A DNA stretch of 64,000 bases from Clavibacter sp. A6099 (GTDB lineage: Bacteria > Actinomycetota > Actinomycetes > Actinomycetales > Microbacteriaceae), in contig NZ_CP083439.1 of assembly GCF_021919125.1 (NCBI RefSeq), positions 930,001 to 994,000 of the forward strand, read 5' to 3'. The notes beneath the pieces are model-generated. The model saw only the letters and a program-made list of their open reading frames with translations, searched no databases and had not been told where the DNA came from. Numbering within the stretch: the first letter of the stretch is position 1; each line of letters begins with the position of its first letter. Shown here in pieces: positions 18,600 through 28,977 of this stretch. The position numbers were made by a program, and so were the translations under genes.

Positions 18600-19037
18600 T
18601 CAGGCGTCGAGGAGCAGCTCGGTCATGCTGCGCAGGCGCGCCTGCGCGGTCGAGTCGGCTCCGCTGCGGTGGACGACGTCGTCGTGCACCTGCTCGGCGA
18701 CCCGGAGGAGGTCGGGCAGGATGCCGCGGCCGCGCTCGGTGAGGGCGATGAGGAGGCGGCGCTCGTCGGCCAGGTCGCGCTGGCGCGTGATGTAGCCGAG
18801 GAGCTCGAGGCGCTTGAACAGCGGGGACAGCGTGCCCGGCGTGAGCTGCACGGCGTCGCTCAGGTCGCCCGCGCGACGCGGATCGTGCTCGTGCAGGGCG
18901 AGCATGACGAGGTACTGCGGGTGCGTGAGGTGGTACGGCTTCAGCAACGGCCTGTAGAGCGAGATCACCGCTCGGGACGCGGCGGCGAGCAGCAGTCCCA
19001 TGTCGCGGTCGAGCAGCGCTCCGTCGTGGTCCGTCAT
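18600..19037 (-). CDS. MarR-family regulator, OhrR-like without the sensing cysteine
   Basis: 145 residues. The MarR winged helix is clear: LTHPQYLVMLALHEHDPRRA, the recognition helix LTPGTLSPLFKRLELLGYI and the wing RQRDLADERRLLIALTERG. The sequence resembles OhrR (SRAVISLYRPLLKPYHLTHP), but the N-terminal peroxide-sensing cysteine of OhrR is absent (DMGLLLAAAS), and the protein has no cysteine at all. It must therefore sense something other than peroxide through thiol oxidation, or be ligand-responsive. An AGGAGGA-type ribosome-binding site precedes the ATG. No ohr gene is adjacent. Confidence 0.85.
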   Translation of the reverse strand: MTDHDGALLDRDMGLLLAAASRAVISLYRPLLKPYHLTHPQYLVMLALHEHDPRRAGDLSDAVQLTPGTLSPLFKRLELLGYITRQRDLADERRLLIALTERGRGILPDLLRVAEQVHDDVVHRSGADSTAQARLRSMTELLLDA

Positions 19038-19161
19038 GTGTCCTCCTGGCCGTCTGCGAGACGCGTCCCCCGACGGCCTTATCCCTTCGGACGCTACTCC
19101 CGCGATCGAGCAGCGGCGCGACGGGGGCCAGCACGCACAGCGCGCGCGGAGGCGCGCGTCA

Positions 19162-19497
19162 TCACTCGGTCGCGGGCGGCATCCACCCCTGCTCCATCTG
19201 GTGGCGGCGCACCTCGGCGACGGCGCGGTCGGCGTCGACCGGCACCGCGTCCCAGATGATGCCGGAGCCGTCGAGCCAGCCCAGCGCGAGCATGGCGTCG
19301 GCGAGGTCCTCCACGAACATCGCCACGGTCGTGCCGTGGGAGCGGATGAGGTCGCCGTGCAGGCTCCAGCCGAAGTAGGCGGACAGGTACCTGGCCTGCT
19401 CGGAGTGGCTGCGCTGCAGGTGCCGGTTCAGCCGCTCCGTGGATCCGCCCGAGGCCTGGACCTCGTCCTGGTGCTCGTCGCCGTGCTCGTCCGACAT
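19162..19497 (-). CDS. Hypothetical protein, 111 residues
   Basis: Small soluble acidic protein starting MSDEHGDEHQDEVQ with GGAGGAA ribosome-binding site upstream. The middle (LNRHLQRSHSEQARYLSAYF) and the hydrophobic helix FVEDLADAMLALGWLDGSG look like a compact helical protein. I do not recognise a domain. It stands alone between the MarR and LysR genes, all on the minus strand. The good ribosome-binding site and intact frame support a real gene. Confidence 0.65.
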   Translation of the reverse strand: MSDEHGDEHQDEVQASGGSTERLNRHLQRSHSEQARYLSAYFGWSLHGDLIRSHGTTVAMFVEDLADAMLALGWLDGSGIIWDAVPVDADRAVAEVRRHQMEQGWMPPATE

Positions 19498-19629
19498 GCG
19501 TCACCGTTCCTCCGCGTCAGGGTGCCCGCGGTGGACACCGGAGGCAGACCCCTCAGACATTACGGAGGACCTCCGACAATCCGCCGGGGGACGGATCGCG
19601 CGGGCCGACCGCACGCGGGCGGCGCGCGC

Positions 19630-20586
19630 TCACGCCCGGCGGAGCTCCCAGTCGCCGACGCGCAGCCGGACGAGCGCCGCGACGGCGGCGTGCACGGCGG
19701 GCGAGGCGGATCCGCCCGGTGCCGTGACGACGTGGACCACGCGCTCGCCGACGCCCGAGATCCGCCGGCGGACGACGCCGCGGGGGAGGGGAGCGGTCGC
19801 GAGGGCGAGCGACGGCAGGAGCGCGACCCCGAGCCCCGCCTGGACCATGCCGACGGCCGCTGCGGCGTTGTCGGTCTCGAAGGACGTCGCCGGCGCGAAG
19901 CCGCTGCGGGCGCACGCGCTCACGAGGTGGCGGCGGCAGCGCACGCAGCCCGCGATCCACCTGTCGTCGGCGAGGTCGTGGAGCGCGAGCGGGCCGCGGT
20001 GTCGCAGCGCGCGCGCCTCCGGCAGGACGGCCCACAGCGTCTCGCGCCAGAGCGGCCGGGACTCGAGGCCGTCGAGGGAGCGCGCGCCCGGGTCGTCGGC
20101 GTCGTCCGGGTAGGCGAAGGTGACGGCGACGTCCGCCTCGCGAGCGCGGACCGCCGCGACGGCCTCGGGCGGCTCGGCCTCGAGGTAGCCGAAGCCGAGG
20201 CCCGGATGCGCCTTCGCGAGGCCCCCGAGGAGCCGGGGCACGACCGTCGACGACGCGGACGGGAACGCCGCGACGCGGACGGTCCCGGCGCGGAGGCCCC
20301 GCAGGTCGTCGAGCTCGTCGGCGGCCTGGTCGATGGCGTGCACCACGGTCTCGGCGTGCCTCGCGAGGACGCGGCCGGCCTCCGTGAGGACGACGCCGCG
20401 ACCGGCGCGCGCGGTGACGGGCACGCCGATGCGCGCCTCGAGGCGGCGGAGCGTCTGAGAGAGGGCGGGCTGGCTGACGCCGAGCGCCTGGGCAGCCGCG
20501 GTGATCGACCCGCGCACGGCGAGGGCGTGCACCGCTGCGAGGGCCGCGGAATCCAGGTCGCGTGCGGGCGGGGGTGCGTCGGTCAT
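19630..20586 (-). CDS. LysR-family transcriptional regulator
   Basis: 318 residues. The N-terminal LysR helix-turn-helix is obvious (ALAVRGSITAAAQALGVSQP, then ALSQTLRRLEARIG). The effector-binding domain follows, with GTVRVAAFPSASSTVVPRLL at its start and a typical QAGLGVALLPSLAL near the end. It is divergently transcribed from the aminotransferase gene with a T-N11-A box in the 81-base gap, the usual layout for a LysR regulator and its target. The much longer minus-strand open frame reaching 22137 is an artefact overlapping the aminotransferase gene. Confidence 0.9.
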   Translation of the reverse strand: MTDAPPPARDLDSAALAAVHALAVRGSITAAAQALGVSQPALSQTLRRLEARIGVPVTARAGRGVVLTEAGRVLARHAETVVHAIDQAADELDDLRGLRAGTVRVAAFPSASSTVVPRLLGGLAKAHPGLGFGYLEAEPPEAVAAVRAREADVAVTFAYPDDADDPGARSLDGLESRPLWRETLWAVLPEARALRHRGPLALHDLADDRWIAGCVRCRRHLVSACARSGFAPATSFETDNAAAAVGMVQAGLGVALLPSLALATAPLPRGVVRRRISGVGERVVHVVTAPGGSASPAVHAAVAALVRLRVGDWELRRA

Positions 20587-20594
20587 GCGCGGAT

Positions 20595-20611
20595 CATAAC
20601 GTGGGCTTATG
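20595..20611. promoter_or_regulatory. LysR-type binding site in the divergent promoter
   Basis: CATAA-N7-TTATG is a perfect 5-bp inverted repeat that contains the T-N11-A pattern typical of LysR regulators. It lies between the divergent LysR and aminotransferase genes, 8 bases from the LysR start codon. Confidence 0.6.
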
Positions 20612-20667
20612 TGACGCATGCTCGGAGGGGTCTTGCTCGATGGATCGGGCGACGACACGCTGGACGC

Positions 20668-21723
20668 ATGACGACCGCGCCCCTGCCCGCCGACCTGCGC
20701 GACCTGTTCGAGGCCGGGCCCGGCTACCTGTCCGCCTGCACCATGGGCCTGCCCACGCGCGCCACGGTCGAGCGCCTGCGGGCCGACCTCACGACGTGGT
20801 CGGCCGGCGGATCCACCGCGCACGGCTACGGCGGCGTCGTCGAGGGCGTGCGCGCGTCGTACGCATCGCTCGTGGGCGTGCCGGTGGGATCCGTCGCCGT
20901 CGGCTCGCAGACCGCCTCCTTCGTGAGCGTGCTCGCCGCCGCCGTGCCCGCGGGCGCCGAGGTGCTGTGCGTGGCGGGCGACTTCAGCTCGCTCACGTAC
21001 CCGTTCGTCGTGGCGGAGGCGCGCGGCGTCGTGGTGCGGCACGTGCCGCTCGAGGAGCTCGCGGCCGAGATCGGCCCGCGCACGCACCTGGTCGCGTTCT
21101 CCCTCGTGCAGTCCGCCGACGGCCGGGTCGCCGACGTCGCCGCGATCCGGGAGGCCGCGCGGATGCACGACGCCTTCACGCTCTGCGACACCACGCAGGC
21201 GGCGGGCGCCATGCCGATCGACGCGAGCCTGTTCGACGCGACGGCATGCCACGCGTACAAGTGGCTCTGCGCCCCGCGCGGCGCCGCGTTCCTCACGCTG
21301 TCCGACCGCTACCGCCGCACCCTCGTGCCCGTGCAGGCCAACTGGTACGCCGGCGCCGACGTGTGGGCGTCCTGCTACGGACCCGCGATGGCGCTCGCCG
21401 AGGACGCGCGCGCGTTCGACGTGTCGCCCGCGTTCGGCGCGTGGGTGGGCGCCGCCCCGGCGATCGCGCTCTTCGCGCGCCTCGACCTCGACGCCGTGCA
21501 CCGCAGGAACGTCGAGCTCGGCGACCTCGTGAGCGCGGGCCTCGGCATCGAGCCGCGCGGGCAGGCCATCGTCACCTGGCCGGACGCGGACGGCGCCGAC
21601 CTCGCCTCCCTCGGGGCGGCGGGGATCGTCGCCTCGGGCCGCGCGGGCCGCGCGCGCATCGCGTTCCACCTCTGGAACGACGAGGACGACGTGGAGCGGG
21701 TCGTCCGCGCGCTCCGGCGCTGA
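20668..21723 (+). CDS. Class V aminotransferase (cysteine desulfurase-like fold)
   Basis: 351-residue fold-type I PLP enzyme. The PLP lysine is K198 in CHAYKWLCAPRG and the pyridine-nitrogen aspartate is D174 in LCDTTQAAG. The sequence lacks the catalytic-cysteine loop typical of IscS/SufS near the C-terminus, so a role as desulfurase is not shown; kynureninase-like or isopenicillin-epimerase-like relatives are possible. It is divergent from the LysR gene, which probably controls it. The downstream efflux gene is 132 bases away. Confidence 0.85.
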   Translation: MTTAPLPADLRDLFEAGPGYLSACTMGLPTRATVERLRADLTTWSAGGSTAHGYGGVVEGVRASYASLVGVPVGSVAVGSQTASFVSVLAAAVPAGAEVLCVAGDFSSLTYPFVVAEARGVVVRHVPLEELAAEIGPRTHLVAFSLVQSADGRVADVAAIREAARMHDAFTLCDTTQAAGAMPIDASLFDATACHAYKWLCAPRGAAFLTLSDRYRRTLVPVQANWYAGADVWASCYGPAMALAEDARAFDVSPAFGAWVGAAPAIALFARLDLDAVHRRNVELGDLVSAGLGIEPRGQAIVTWPDADGADLASLGAAGIVASGRAGRARIAFHLWNDEDDVERVVRALRR

Positions 21724-21740
21724 GGAGCGGCCGCGCGGCG

Positions 21741-21758
21741 ATTCCCTGGGCTGGGAAT
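21741..21758. promoter_or_regulatory. Palindrome before the efflux gene
   Basis: ATTCCC-N6-GGGAAT is a perfect inverted repeat in the 132-base gap between the aminotransferase and MFS genes. It could be an operator or a weak terminator hairpin. Confidence 0.35.
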
Positions 21759-21855
21759 AAGCCGGGCGCGCTCCAGTTGGACATCGAGGCGGTGCACGCG
21801 CACGCCCTCCGTCCTCCGGCCCCCCGCGCCCCCCCTCATCCCGAAGGAACGTCCC

Positions 21856-23091
21856 GTGTCGTCTGCCGTCCTCCACCCCGGCGACGCGCTCTCCCGCCGG
21901 GAGCGCATCGTCTACATCCTCGTGCTGGGCGCCCTCGTCGGCCTCGGGCCGTTCACGATCGACCTCTACCTGCCCGCCTTCCCGGTGATCAAGGACCAGT
22001 TCGGCGTCTCGGACGCGGCCGTCCAGCTGACCCTGACGGGCACGACCGTCGGGTTCGCCCTCGGCCAGCTCGTGGTCGGCCCGTGGAGCGACCGCGTGGG
22101 CCGCCGCCTGCCGCTGATCGTCGCCACGAGCCTGCACATCCTCGCGTCGCTCGGCGCCGCGCTCGCGCCCGACGTCACCGTGCTGCTCGTCTTCCGCATC
22201 CTCCAGGGCGCCGGCGCCGCGGGTGGAGCGGTCGTGGCGATGGCGATGGTGCGCGACCTCTTCGGCGGCCGTCCGCTCGTGCGCATGCTCTCGCGGCTCG
22301 CCCTCGTGACCGGGCTCGCGCCGATCCTCGCGCCCGTGATCGGCTCGCAGCTGCTGCGGTTCGTCGACTGGCGCGGCGTGTTCTACGCGCTCACCGCCTA
22401 CGCGATCCTCGTCGTGATCGCCGTCACCTTCTTCATCGTCGAGACGCTGCCCAAGGACCGGGTGCGCGTCGAGGAGAAGGGGACGCTCCTCCGCCGCTAC
22501 CGCTCGGTGCTCGGCGACCGCGTGTTCGTCGGCGTCGCCCTCATCGGTGGGATGCAGTTCGCGGGGCTCTTCTCCTACCTCTCCAGCTCGTCGTTCCTGT
22601 TCCAGGACGTGTACGGGTTCGACGCGCAGCAGTTCGGGATCCTGTTCGGGATCAACTCGCTCGGGGTCGTGATCGGCAACCAGATCGCCGCCAGGCTCAC
22701 GAAGGTCATCGGGCCGCAGTGGATCCTCGCGGGCGTCGTCACCGTGCAGTTCCTGTCGTCAGCGACGATCGTGCTGCTCGGGACGTTCACCGACGCGGGG
22801 CTGCTCGGCACCCTGATCCCGCTGTTCTTCTTCATCCTCGCGTGCGGCTTCGGCTTCCCCTGCGTGCAGGTGCTCGGGCTCGTCAACCACGGGCACGAGG
22901 CCGGCACCGCCGCGTCGCTGCTCGGTGCCGTGAACTTCGGGCTGGCGGGCGCGATCTCGCCCATCGTCGGCGTGATCGGCATCACCTCGGGCGTGCCGAT
23001 GGCGGCCGTCATGGGGGCGTGCGCGGTCGTGTCGATCCTCTCGATGTGGCTCATCGTCCAGCCGCGGACGGTGCCGGCCCTCACGAACTGA
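21856..23091 (+). CDS. Bcr/CflA-family drug-resistance MFS transporter
   Basis: 411 residues with about 12 hydrophobic helices. The Bcr/CflA signature is strong at the N-terminus: FTIDLYLPAFPVIKDQFG followed by the MFS motif A region GPWSDRVGRRLPL. Motif C-like GLAPILAPVIGSQL is also present. The family exports small drugs, bicyclomycin, chloramphenicol-type compounds or cysteine/dipeptides by proton antiport. The GTG start at 21856 has GAAGGAAC upstream. The actual substrate is unknown. Confidence 0.92.
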   Translation: MSSAVLHPGDALSRRERIVYILVLGALVGLGPFTIDLYLPAFPVIKDQFGVSDAAVQLTLTGTTVGFALGQLVVGPWSDRVGRRLPLIVATSLHILASLGAALAPDVTVLLVFRILQGAGAAGGAVVAMAMVRDLFGGRPLVRMLSRLALVTGLAPILAPVIGSQLLRFVDWRGVFYALTAYAILVVIAVTFFIVETLPKDRVRVEEKGTLLRRYRSVLGDRVFVGVALIGGMQFAGLFSYLSSSSFLFQDVYGFDAQQFGILFGINSLGVVIGNQIAARLTKVIGPQWILAGVVTVQFLSSATIVLLGTFTDAGLLGTLIPLFFFILACGFGFPCVQVLGLVNHGHEAGTAASLLGAVNFGLAGAISPIVGVIGITSGVPMAAVMGACAVVSILSMWLIVQPRTVPALTN

Positions 23092-23119
23092 CGGCCGTCG
23101 ACGGCCCGCGGCCGCTGGG

Positions 23120-23125
23120 TAGGGT
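23120..23125 (+). promoter_or_regulatory. -10 element placed for a leaderless transcript
   Basis: TAGGGT ends six bases before the ATG at 23132, so transcription would begin at or next to the start codon. Confidence 0.45.
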
Positions 23126-23131
23126 GAGGCC

Positions 23132-24222
23132 ATGAGCCCCGCCCGCGACCCGGCCCGCCTGCGGGGGATCGACGCCGCGCGCGGCCTCGCGGTCCTCGGG
23201 ATGATGGCGGCGCACGTCGCCGTGCCGCGGACCCTCGAGCTCGACGAGCCGGCGAGCTGGCTCGCCATCACGGACGGCCGCTCCTCCATCCTCTTCGCGA
23301 CGCTCGCGGGGCTCTCCATCGCGCTGATGTCGGGGCGCGAGCGGCCGGCGGACGGCAGCGACCTCGCGCGCGTGCGCCTGCGGATCCTCGTGCGCGCCGC
23401 GTGCCTGTTCCTCCTCGGCGGGCTGCTGGCGTCGCTGCAGACGTACGTCGCCGTGATCCTCGAGGTCTACGCCGTGCTGTTCGTGGCCGTGCTGCCGCTG
23501 CTGCGCTGGCGGGCGTCTCGGCTGCTGGCGCTCGCCGCGGTCGCCGCCGTCGCGCTGCCGGTCGCGACCACCGCGCTCGCCATCCACTTCGACGGCGCGC
23601 TGATGCGGCCGGATCCGTTCGTGGTGCTCGTCGTCACGGGCCACTACCCGGCGCTCACCTGGGTGGTGTTCGCCATCGCGGGCCTCGGGATCGGCCGCCT
23701 CGCGCTCGGCTCGGCGCGCGTGCAGCTGCTGCTCGTGACCGTCGGCGCCGGGCTCGCCGTGCTCGCGTACGGCGGCTCGGCGCTCCTCGAGGCCGCGCTG
23801 CCCGCGCCGCCGCCGGGGTGGGAGTTCATCCTCTCGACGACGCCGCACGAGGGCTCGCCGTTCGAGGTCGTGGGATCCGGCGGGTTCGCCATCGCGGTGA
23901 TCGGCCTGTGCCTGCGCATCGCCGCCCTCCTGCCGGTCGTGCTCGCGCCGCTCGAGGCGGTCGGGCAGCTCGCGCTCACCGTGTACGCGGTGCACATCGT
24001 GGTGATCGACCTCGTCGCGCCCGAGGGCGACCTCATCGCGGACGACGGCGCCTACCTGGCGTTCGTCATCGTGACGGTGCTGCTCTGCCTGCTCTGGACC
24101 CGGACCATCGGGCGCGGGCCGTTCGAGCGCGCGCTGGGCGCGGTCGCAGGGCGGGCGTCCGACCCCGCGCCACGCGGGACAGGGGAGCGCGAGAGAGGGG
24201 AGCGCGAGCCGGAGGGCGCCAG

Positions 24223-24226
<4 letters not shown>
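23132..24226 (+). CDS. Acyltransferase-like membrane protein (HGSNAT/DUF1624 type)
   Basis: 364-residue polytopic membrane protein. The N-terminus RLRGIDAARGLAVLGMMAAH is the heparan-alpha-glucosaminide acetyltransferase-like signature, found also in DUF418 proteins. The conserved AH in helix 1 and a late YAVHIVVIDL segment match the family. About ten hydrophobic helices are followed by a charged cytoplasmic tail. The family moves acyl groups across the membrane onto sugars or lipids; the acceptor is unknown. A -10 element six bases before the ATG suggests leaderless expression. Confidence 0.8.
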
Positions 24227-25124
<898 letters not shown>

Positions 25125-25128
<4 letters not shown>

Positions 25129-25775
25129 AGCCGGATCGACACGGGCACGCCCGTGAGCGCCATGATGCCGACGACGGCGCCGATCACGCCCACGCCCAGG
25201 AGCACGAGCGCTCCGGCCAGCGCGATCCGCGAGCGCTCGTACCAGGGGAGGATCCCGCGCCTGGCCCCGCGCAGCTCCGCCATCGTGAGCACCTTCGCCT
25301 GCTCCGTCAGCGGGAGGTCGAGGTCGGCCGCCATCGAGCGCATGGTCCAGAGGTCGTACACGTGGCCGCTGAGGCGGAGGAGGAGCCGGCCGTCGACGTC
25401 CATGACGAACAGGCGCGGCTGCGTGTCGAGCGTGAGGCCCTGGTAGACGTGCACCACCAGGAGGTCGTGGACGGTGCTGCCGTGGATGCGCGTGCGCCGC
25501 CCGAGGAAGCGGGACTCGACGTCGCCCGTGGCGTGCGAGATCCGCACGTAGGAGGTGAGGTACAGGCCGGCGAGCACGGCGCCCAGCAGCACGATCACGA
25601 CCACGCCGAGGATCACGGCCGCCGCGTTCCCCGTGGGGACGGCGAGCACGAGGAGCGCCGCGCCCAGGGGGACCACGAGCGCGAGCGTGGCGAGGCCGAG
25701 CTGCCGGAGCAGCGCGGCGCGAGGGCGGATGAGCGTGCTCGCGCCGTCGTCGGGCGCGTCGCCGTCGTGCTGCAC
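25125..25775 (-). CDS. Membrane protein with PH-like domain
   Basis: 216 residues starting at GTG 25775, with GGAGG four to nine bases upstream. Two adjacent N-terminal transmembrane helices (about residues 26-70) are followed by a soluble region with a YcdB/bPH-like pattern: SRFLGRRTRIHGSTVHDLLV, then a C-terminal helix region and a third transmembrane helix near the end. It precedes and overlaps the kinase-like gene, so the two form a two-gene unit. The function is unknown; the PH-like assignment is by pattern only. Confidence 0.65.
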
Positions 25776-26060
25776 GTCGCCTCCGGTCGTCCGACGCCGT
25801 CGTCGCGTCTGCCGTCGCCAGGTGCGCCGCGCGCATCTCGGGACGGGCGGCACCCGCGGGTGCGGGCGGGACGACCGGTCCAGCCTAGGCGGGTGCCGGC
25901 CCGGCGGGCAGGGGCGCAATGGGGGACACGGGGCGCCGGCCGGGGTACAGGAGGGACGTCGCGGTCGGGCAGGCGGGCGACGTGGCGGGGACGCGCGGAT
26001 CCGCACCCGGATGCGACGAGAGCCCCGCCGGACCGGGGTCCGTCGGGGCTCTCGTGCGAC

Positions 26061-26148
26061 TGGCGGAGGATAGGGGATTCGAACCCCTGAGGGCTTTCAC
26101 CCAACACGCTTTCCAAGCGTGCGCCATAGGCCACTAGGCGAATCCTCC
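26061..26148 (-). tRNA. tRNA-Ser(GGA)
   Basis: The minus strand reads an 88-base class II tRNA with encoded CCA. The acceptor pair is GGAGGAT/ATCCTCC, the anticodon stem is CACGC/GCGTG with anticodon GGA (reads UCC/UCU), the variable arm is long as expected for serine, and the T-loop is GGTTCGAATCC. Confidence 0.95.
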
Positions 26149-26193
26149 ATGACGCGTGCCGCGGCGTCAGGAACGCGGCGGCACCCGTCGATA

Positions 26194-28977
26194 CTACCTG
26201 CCCGCGACCAGGCTCGATGCACCAGGGGTGTCGAGCAGCCCCGCGAGGGCCCGACGCGAGGGCGCGCCGAGCTTGGCGCGCGCCTGGTAGAGGTGCGACT
26301 CGACCGTGCGCACGGACAGGAACAGGCGCCCTGCGATCTCCCGGTTGCTCAGCCCCTGCGCCGCGAGCACACCGATCTCGAGCTCCCGGCGGGTGAGCAT
26401 GCTCACGTCGAGGACGGGCGCGACCGTGGACGTCGCCGTCGCGGGCGCACCGCGGTCGATGCGCGCCTGGATCCGCCCGAGCGTCGCCCGCGCGTCGGTG
26501 AGGGCGGGCCCGGGCTCGCCGCCCGCCAGCATCCGGAGGAGGTCCTCGCACGCGGTGAGGGCCTGCTGGTGCAGGCCGGACTCCTCGAGCGTGCGGACGC
26601 CCTGCGCGACGAGCGCCGCGTCCGCCGTCCGGGATCCCTCCACGACCTCGGCCATGCCGTGCAGGGCGGGCACGTCGGTGCGCTCGCGCACCAGGCGGGC
26701 GCCCTCGACGAGGCGGGGGTCGGCCGATCCGAGGGTCCAGGCCCGGAAGAGCATCCCCGCCCGGAGCGCGTGGGCATCTCCGCTCAGCTCGCCCACGTCG
26801 AGGAGCAGCGTTGCCGCCTCCTCCGGCCGGCCGCGGGACGCGAGGATCTCCACGCGCACGCCCTCGGCGAGCATGCGCTGGTACGGGTAGCGCGGGTCGG
26901 CGCGGTGCGCGATCTCCGTCGCGATGCGCTCGGCCTCCTCCGTGCGGCCGCGGAGCGCGAGCACGCGGGCCCGCTGCATGCCGATCCAGAGCCGCCACGT
27001 GCCGATGTCGGGGCCGATCAGGCGGTCGTCCGCGAGGGTCAGCTCGGCCTCCGCGCGGTCGAGCCGGCCGAGGTCGAGGGCGACGCCGCCCGTGATGGCA
27101 CCGAGGACGGGGATGAACCACTGCGCGTCCTGCGCGATCGCCGACTCCACCCACGCGTCGAGCTCGCGCTCGAGGTCGGGCAGGTCGAGGCGGCACAGGC
27201 GGCGGCTGAACGCGCTCGCCGAGAGGAGCTCGAGGCGCGCCTCCTCGAGGAGGATGTCGTCGTAGGTCCCGCGGCGGTCGGAGCGGCGGGAGACGAGGCC
27301 GAGCCCCTCGTCGATGGCGTCGCCGAGCTCGGCGCCGCGTCCGAGGTGGCCGAGCGCGAGGACGACGGCGCGCTGGGCGCGGAGGCGCACGAGCGGGCTG
27401 GCCGTGAGGGCGGAGGCGTCCCGGGCGGCGCGGAGCGCGGACTCCCACTCCATCAGCCCGAGCGACATGGCGGCGCCGATGACGGCCGCCTGCGCGCGCT
27501 CGTCCGGATCCGCGTCGGCCCCGTTCGCGATCGCGTCGAGCAGGCGGTGGACGCGGTCGGTCCCCGGCATCGCGGCATGCGTCGAGAGGACGCGCCAGTG
27601 CAGCGCCTCGATGCGCTCGGCCGGGGTGAGGGACGCGGTGTCCAGCGCCTCCAGCACCTCCATCGCGCGCGCCGGGTTGCCGAGGACGGTCAGGGCGCGT
27701 CCGCGCTCGCAGGCCGCGTACGCGTCGGAGCCGCCGCGACCGGCGATCTCCGCGAAGGCGAGCGCGTCGTGCGTCATGCCGACGTCGTTGGCCAGCCGCG
27801 CGGCGACGAGGTGCACGGCCGCGAGGGTGTCCTCGCCGAAGCGCTCGGCGGCGTCGCGGCGACCGTCGTCGGTGAGCGTGCGCGCGATCAGCAGGCTCTC
27901 CTTGGGGTTCAGCGGGACGCCGTGCGCCGCCTCCTGCAAGAGCGACGCGACGACGCGACGGGTCAGGGCGTCGACGGCCTCCGGGTCGGTGCGGGCGAGC
28001 GCGGCCTCGGCCTCCAGCAGGTCGGCGCGGAGGATCCGGTCGCCCTGGCCCTGTACGCGCGCGAGGCCGCGCGCGCCGAGCACCCGCAGGATCGTCTCGC
28101 CGAACAGGCGGGCAGCACGCTGGTAGGGGACGCCGTCGAGGCGGGCGAGGAGCACGAGCGTGCTCCGCTCGTCGTCGTCGAGCATCGAGACGCGGGAGGA
28201 GACCAGCTCGAGGATCCGTGCGCGCGGCGCGTGCGGGCTCGGGAAGGCGTAGCCCGTGACGGTCCGCTCCGTCCCGTCCGACTCGAGCGCCTCGAAGGTC
28301 AGCTCGCGGACGAGGAACGGGCGTCCGCCGCTGCGCCGCTGGATCTGCACCCGCGTCGCCTGGTCGAGCGCCACCTGGCCGGCGATCGAGTCGATCATCG
28401 CGTCGACCTCGGCCGCGTCCAGCGGGGAGAGGTCGAGCCGCTCGGCGTAGCCGTTCCGCCAGAGGCCGAGGATCTCGTGGGCCGCCTGCGCGGTGCGCAC
28501 GGCCTGGTCCCCGCCTGCTTCGAGGTCCCTGGCCCGGAGGTGGCGGGGATCGCCGCCCGTGTCGTCGACGGTGACGAGCAGCGTGCAGCGCTCGCTCGCG
28601 CGCGCGTCGACGAGGGCGGCGCGCAGGTCGGGTGGCATGAGGTGCCCGTCGTCGATGACCACGACGGGTCGCGCGGCGGGCAGCGGGCGCGCGGTGCGGA
28701 TCCCCGGGACCTGGTCGACGACCCGGCGGAGCACGTCCGCCAGGTCGGGCGTTGAGGCGTGGGCGCGGATCACGGTGAGGCCGTTGCGCGTGAGGGCGTC
28801 CGCGACGCGACCGGCGACGTGGCTGCGACCCGAGCCGACGCTGCCGGTGACCACGGCGCTCGTGCCGGCCGCGAGCCAGCGCTCGAGCGTCTCCAGGTCG
28901 CGCGCCCGGCCACCGCGGGCTGGCGGGCTCTCGACGCGGCCGCTCGACCGTATGTAGGTGTGCGTCATCTGCTTCAT
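26194..28977 (-). CDS. Large LuxR-family regulator with N-terminal NTPase (LAL type)
   Basis: 927 residues. An AAA/STAND-type ATPase domain at the N-terminus has P-loop GSVGSGRS (residues 45-52), in which the usual Lys is Arg, and Walker B PVVVIDDGH. A long helical, TPR-like middle of about 550 residues follows. The C-terminal LuxR helix-turn-helix is clear (LTRRELEIGVLAAQGLSNRE, then IAGRLFLSVRTVESHLYQAR). Such LAL regulators sense a ligand or partner through the middle region and activate transcription. The second ATG (residue 4) is an alternative start. No target gene is obvious nearby. Confidence 0.88.
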   Translation of the reverse strand: MKQMTHTYIRSSGRVESPPARGGRARDLETLERWLAAGTSAVVTGSVGSGRSHVAGRVADALTRNGLTVIRAHASTPDLADVLRRVVDQVPGIRTARPLPAARPVVVIDDGHLMPPDLRAALVDARASERCTLLVTVDDTGGDPRHLRARDLEAGGDQAVRTAQAAHEILGLWRNGYAERLDLSPLDAAEVDAMIDSIAGQVALDQATRVQIQRRSGGRPFLVRELTFEALESDGTERTVTGYAFPSPHAPRARILELVSSRVSMLDDDERSTLVLLARLDGVPYQRAARLFGETILRVLGARGLARVQGQGDRILRADLLEAEAALARTDPEAVDALTRRVVASLLQEAAHGVPLNPKESLLIARTLTDDGRRDAAERFGEDTLAAVHLVAARLANDVGMTHDALAFAEIAGRGGSDAYAACERGRALTVLGNPARAMEVLEALDTASLTPAERIEALHWRVLSTHAAMPGTDRVHRLLDAIANGADADPDERAQAAVIGAAMSLGLMEWESALRAARDASALTASPLVRLRAQRAVVLALGHLGRGAELGDAIDEGLGLVSRRSDRRGTYDDILLEEARLELLSASAFSRRLCRLDLPDLERELDAWVESAIAQDAQWFIPVLGAITGGVALDLGRLDRAEAELTLADDRLIGPDIGTWRLWIGMQRARVLALRGRTEEAERIATEIAHRADPRYPYQRMLAEGVRVEILASRGRPEEAATLLLDVGELSGDAHALRAGMLFRAWTLGSADPRLVEGARLVRERTDVPALHGMAEVVEGSRTADAALVAQGVRTLEESGLHQQALTACEDLLRMLAGGEPGPALTDARATLGRIQARIDRGAPATATSTVAPVLDVSMLTRRELEIGVLAAQGLSNREIAGRLFLSVRTVESHLYQARAKLGAPSRRALAGLLDTPGASSLVAGR

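Noticed and set aside
19630-22137. An 835-codon minus-strand frame containing the LysR gene
   Set aside because: Only the part from 20586 to 19630 is LysR; the upstream part is antisense to the aminotransferase gene, whose catalytic residues are intact.
26061-26148. The tRNA-Ser as an integration site
   Set aside because: The tRNA is complete and no repeat of its 3' end was seen nearby, and no integrase adjoins it.
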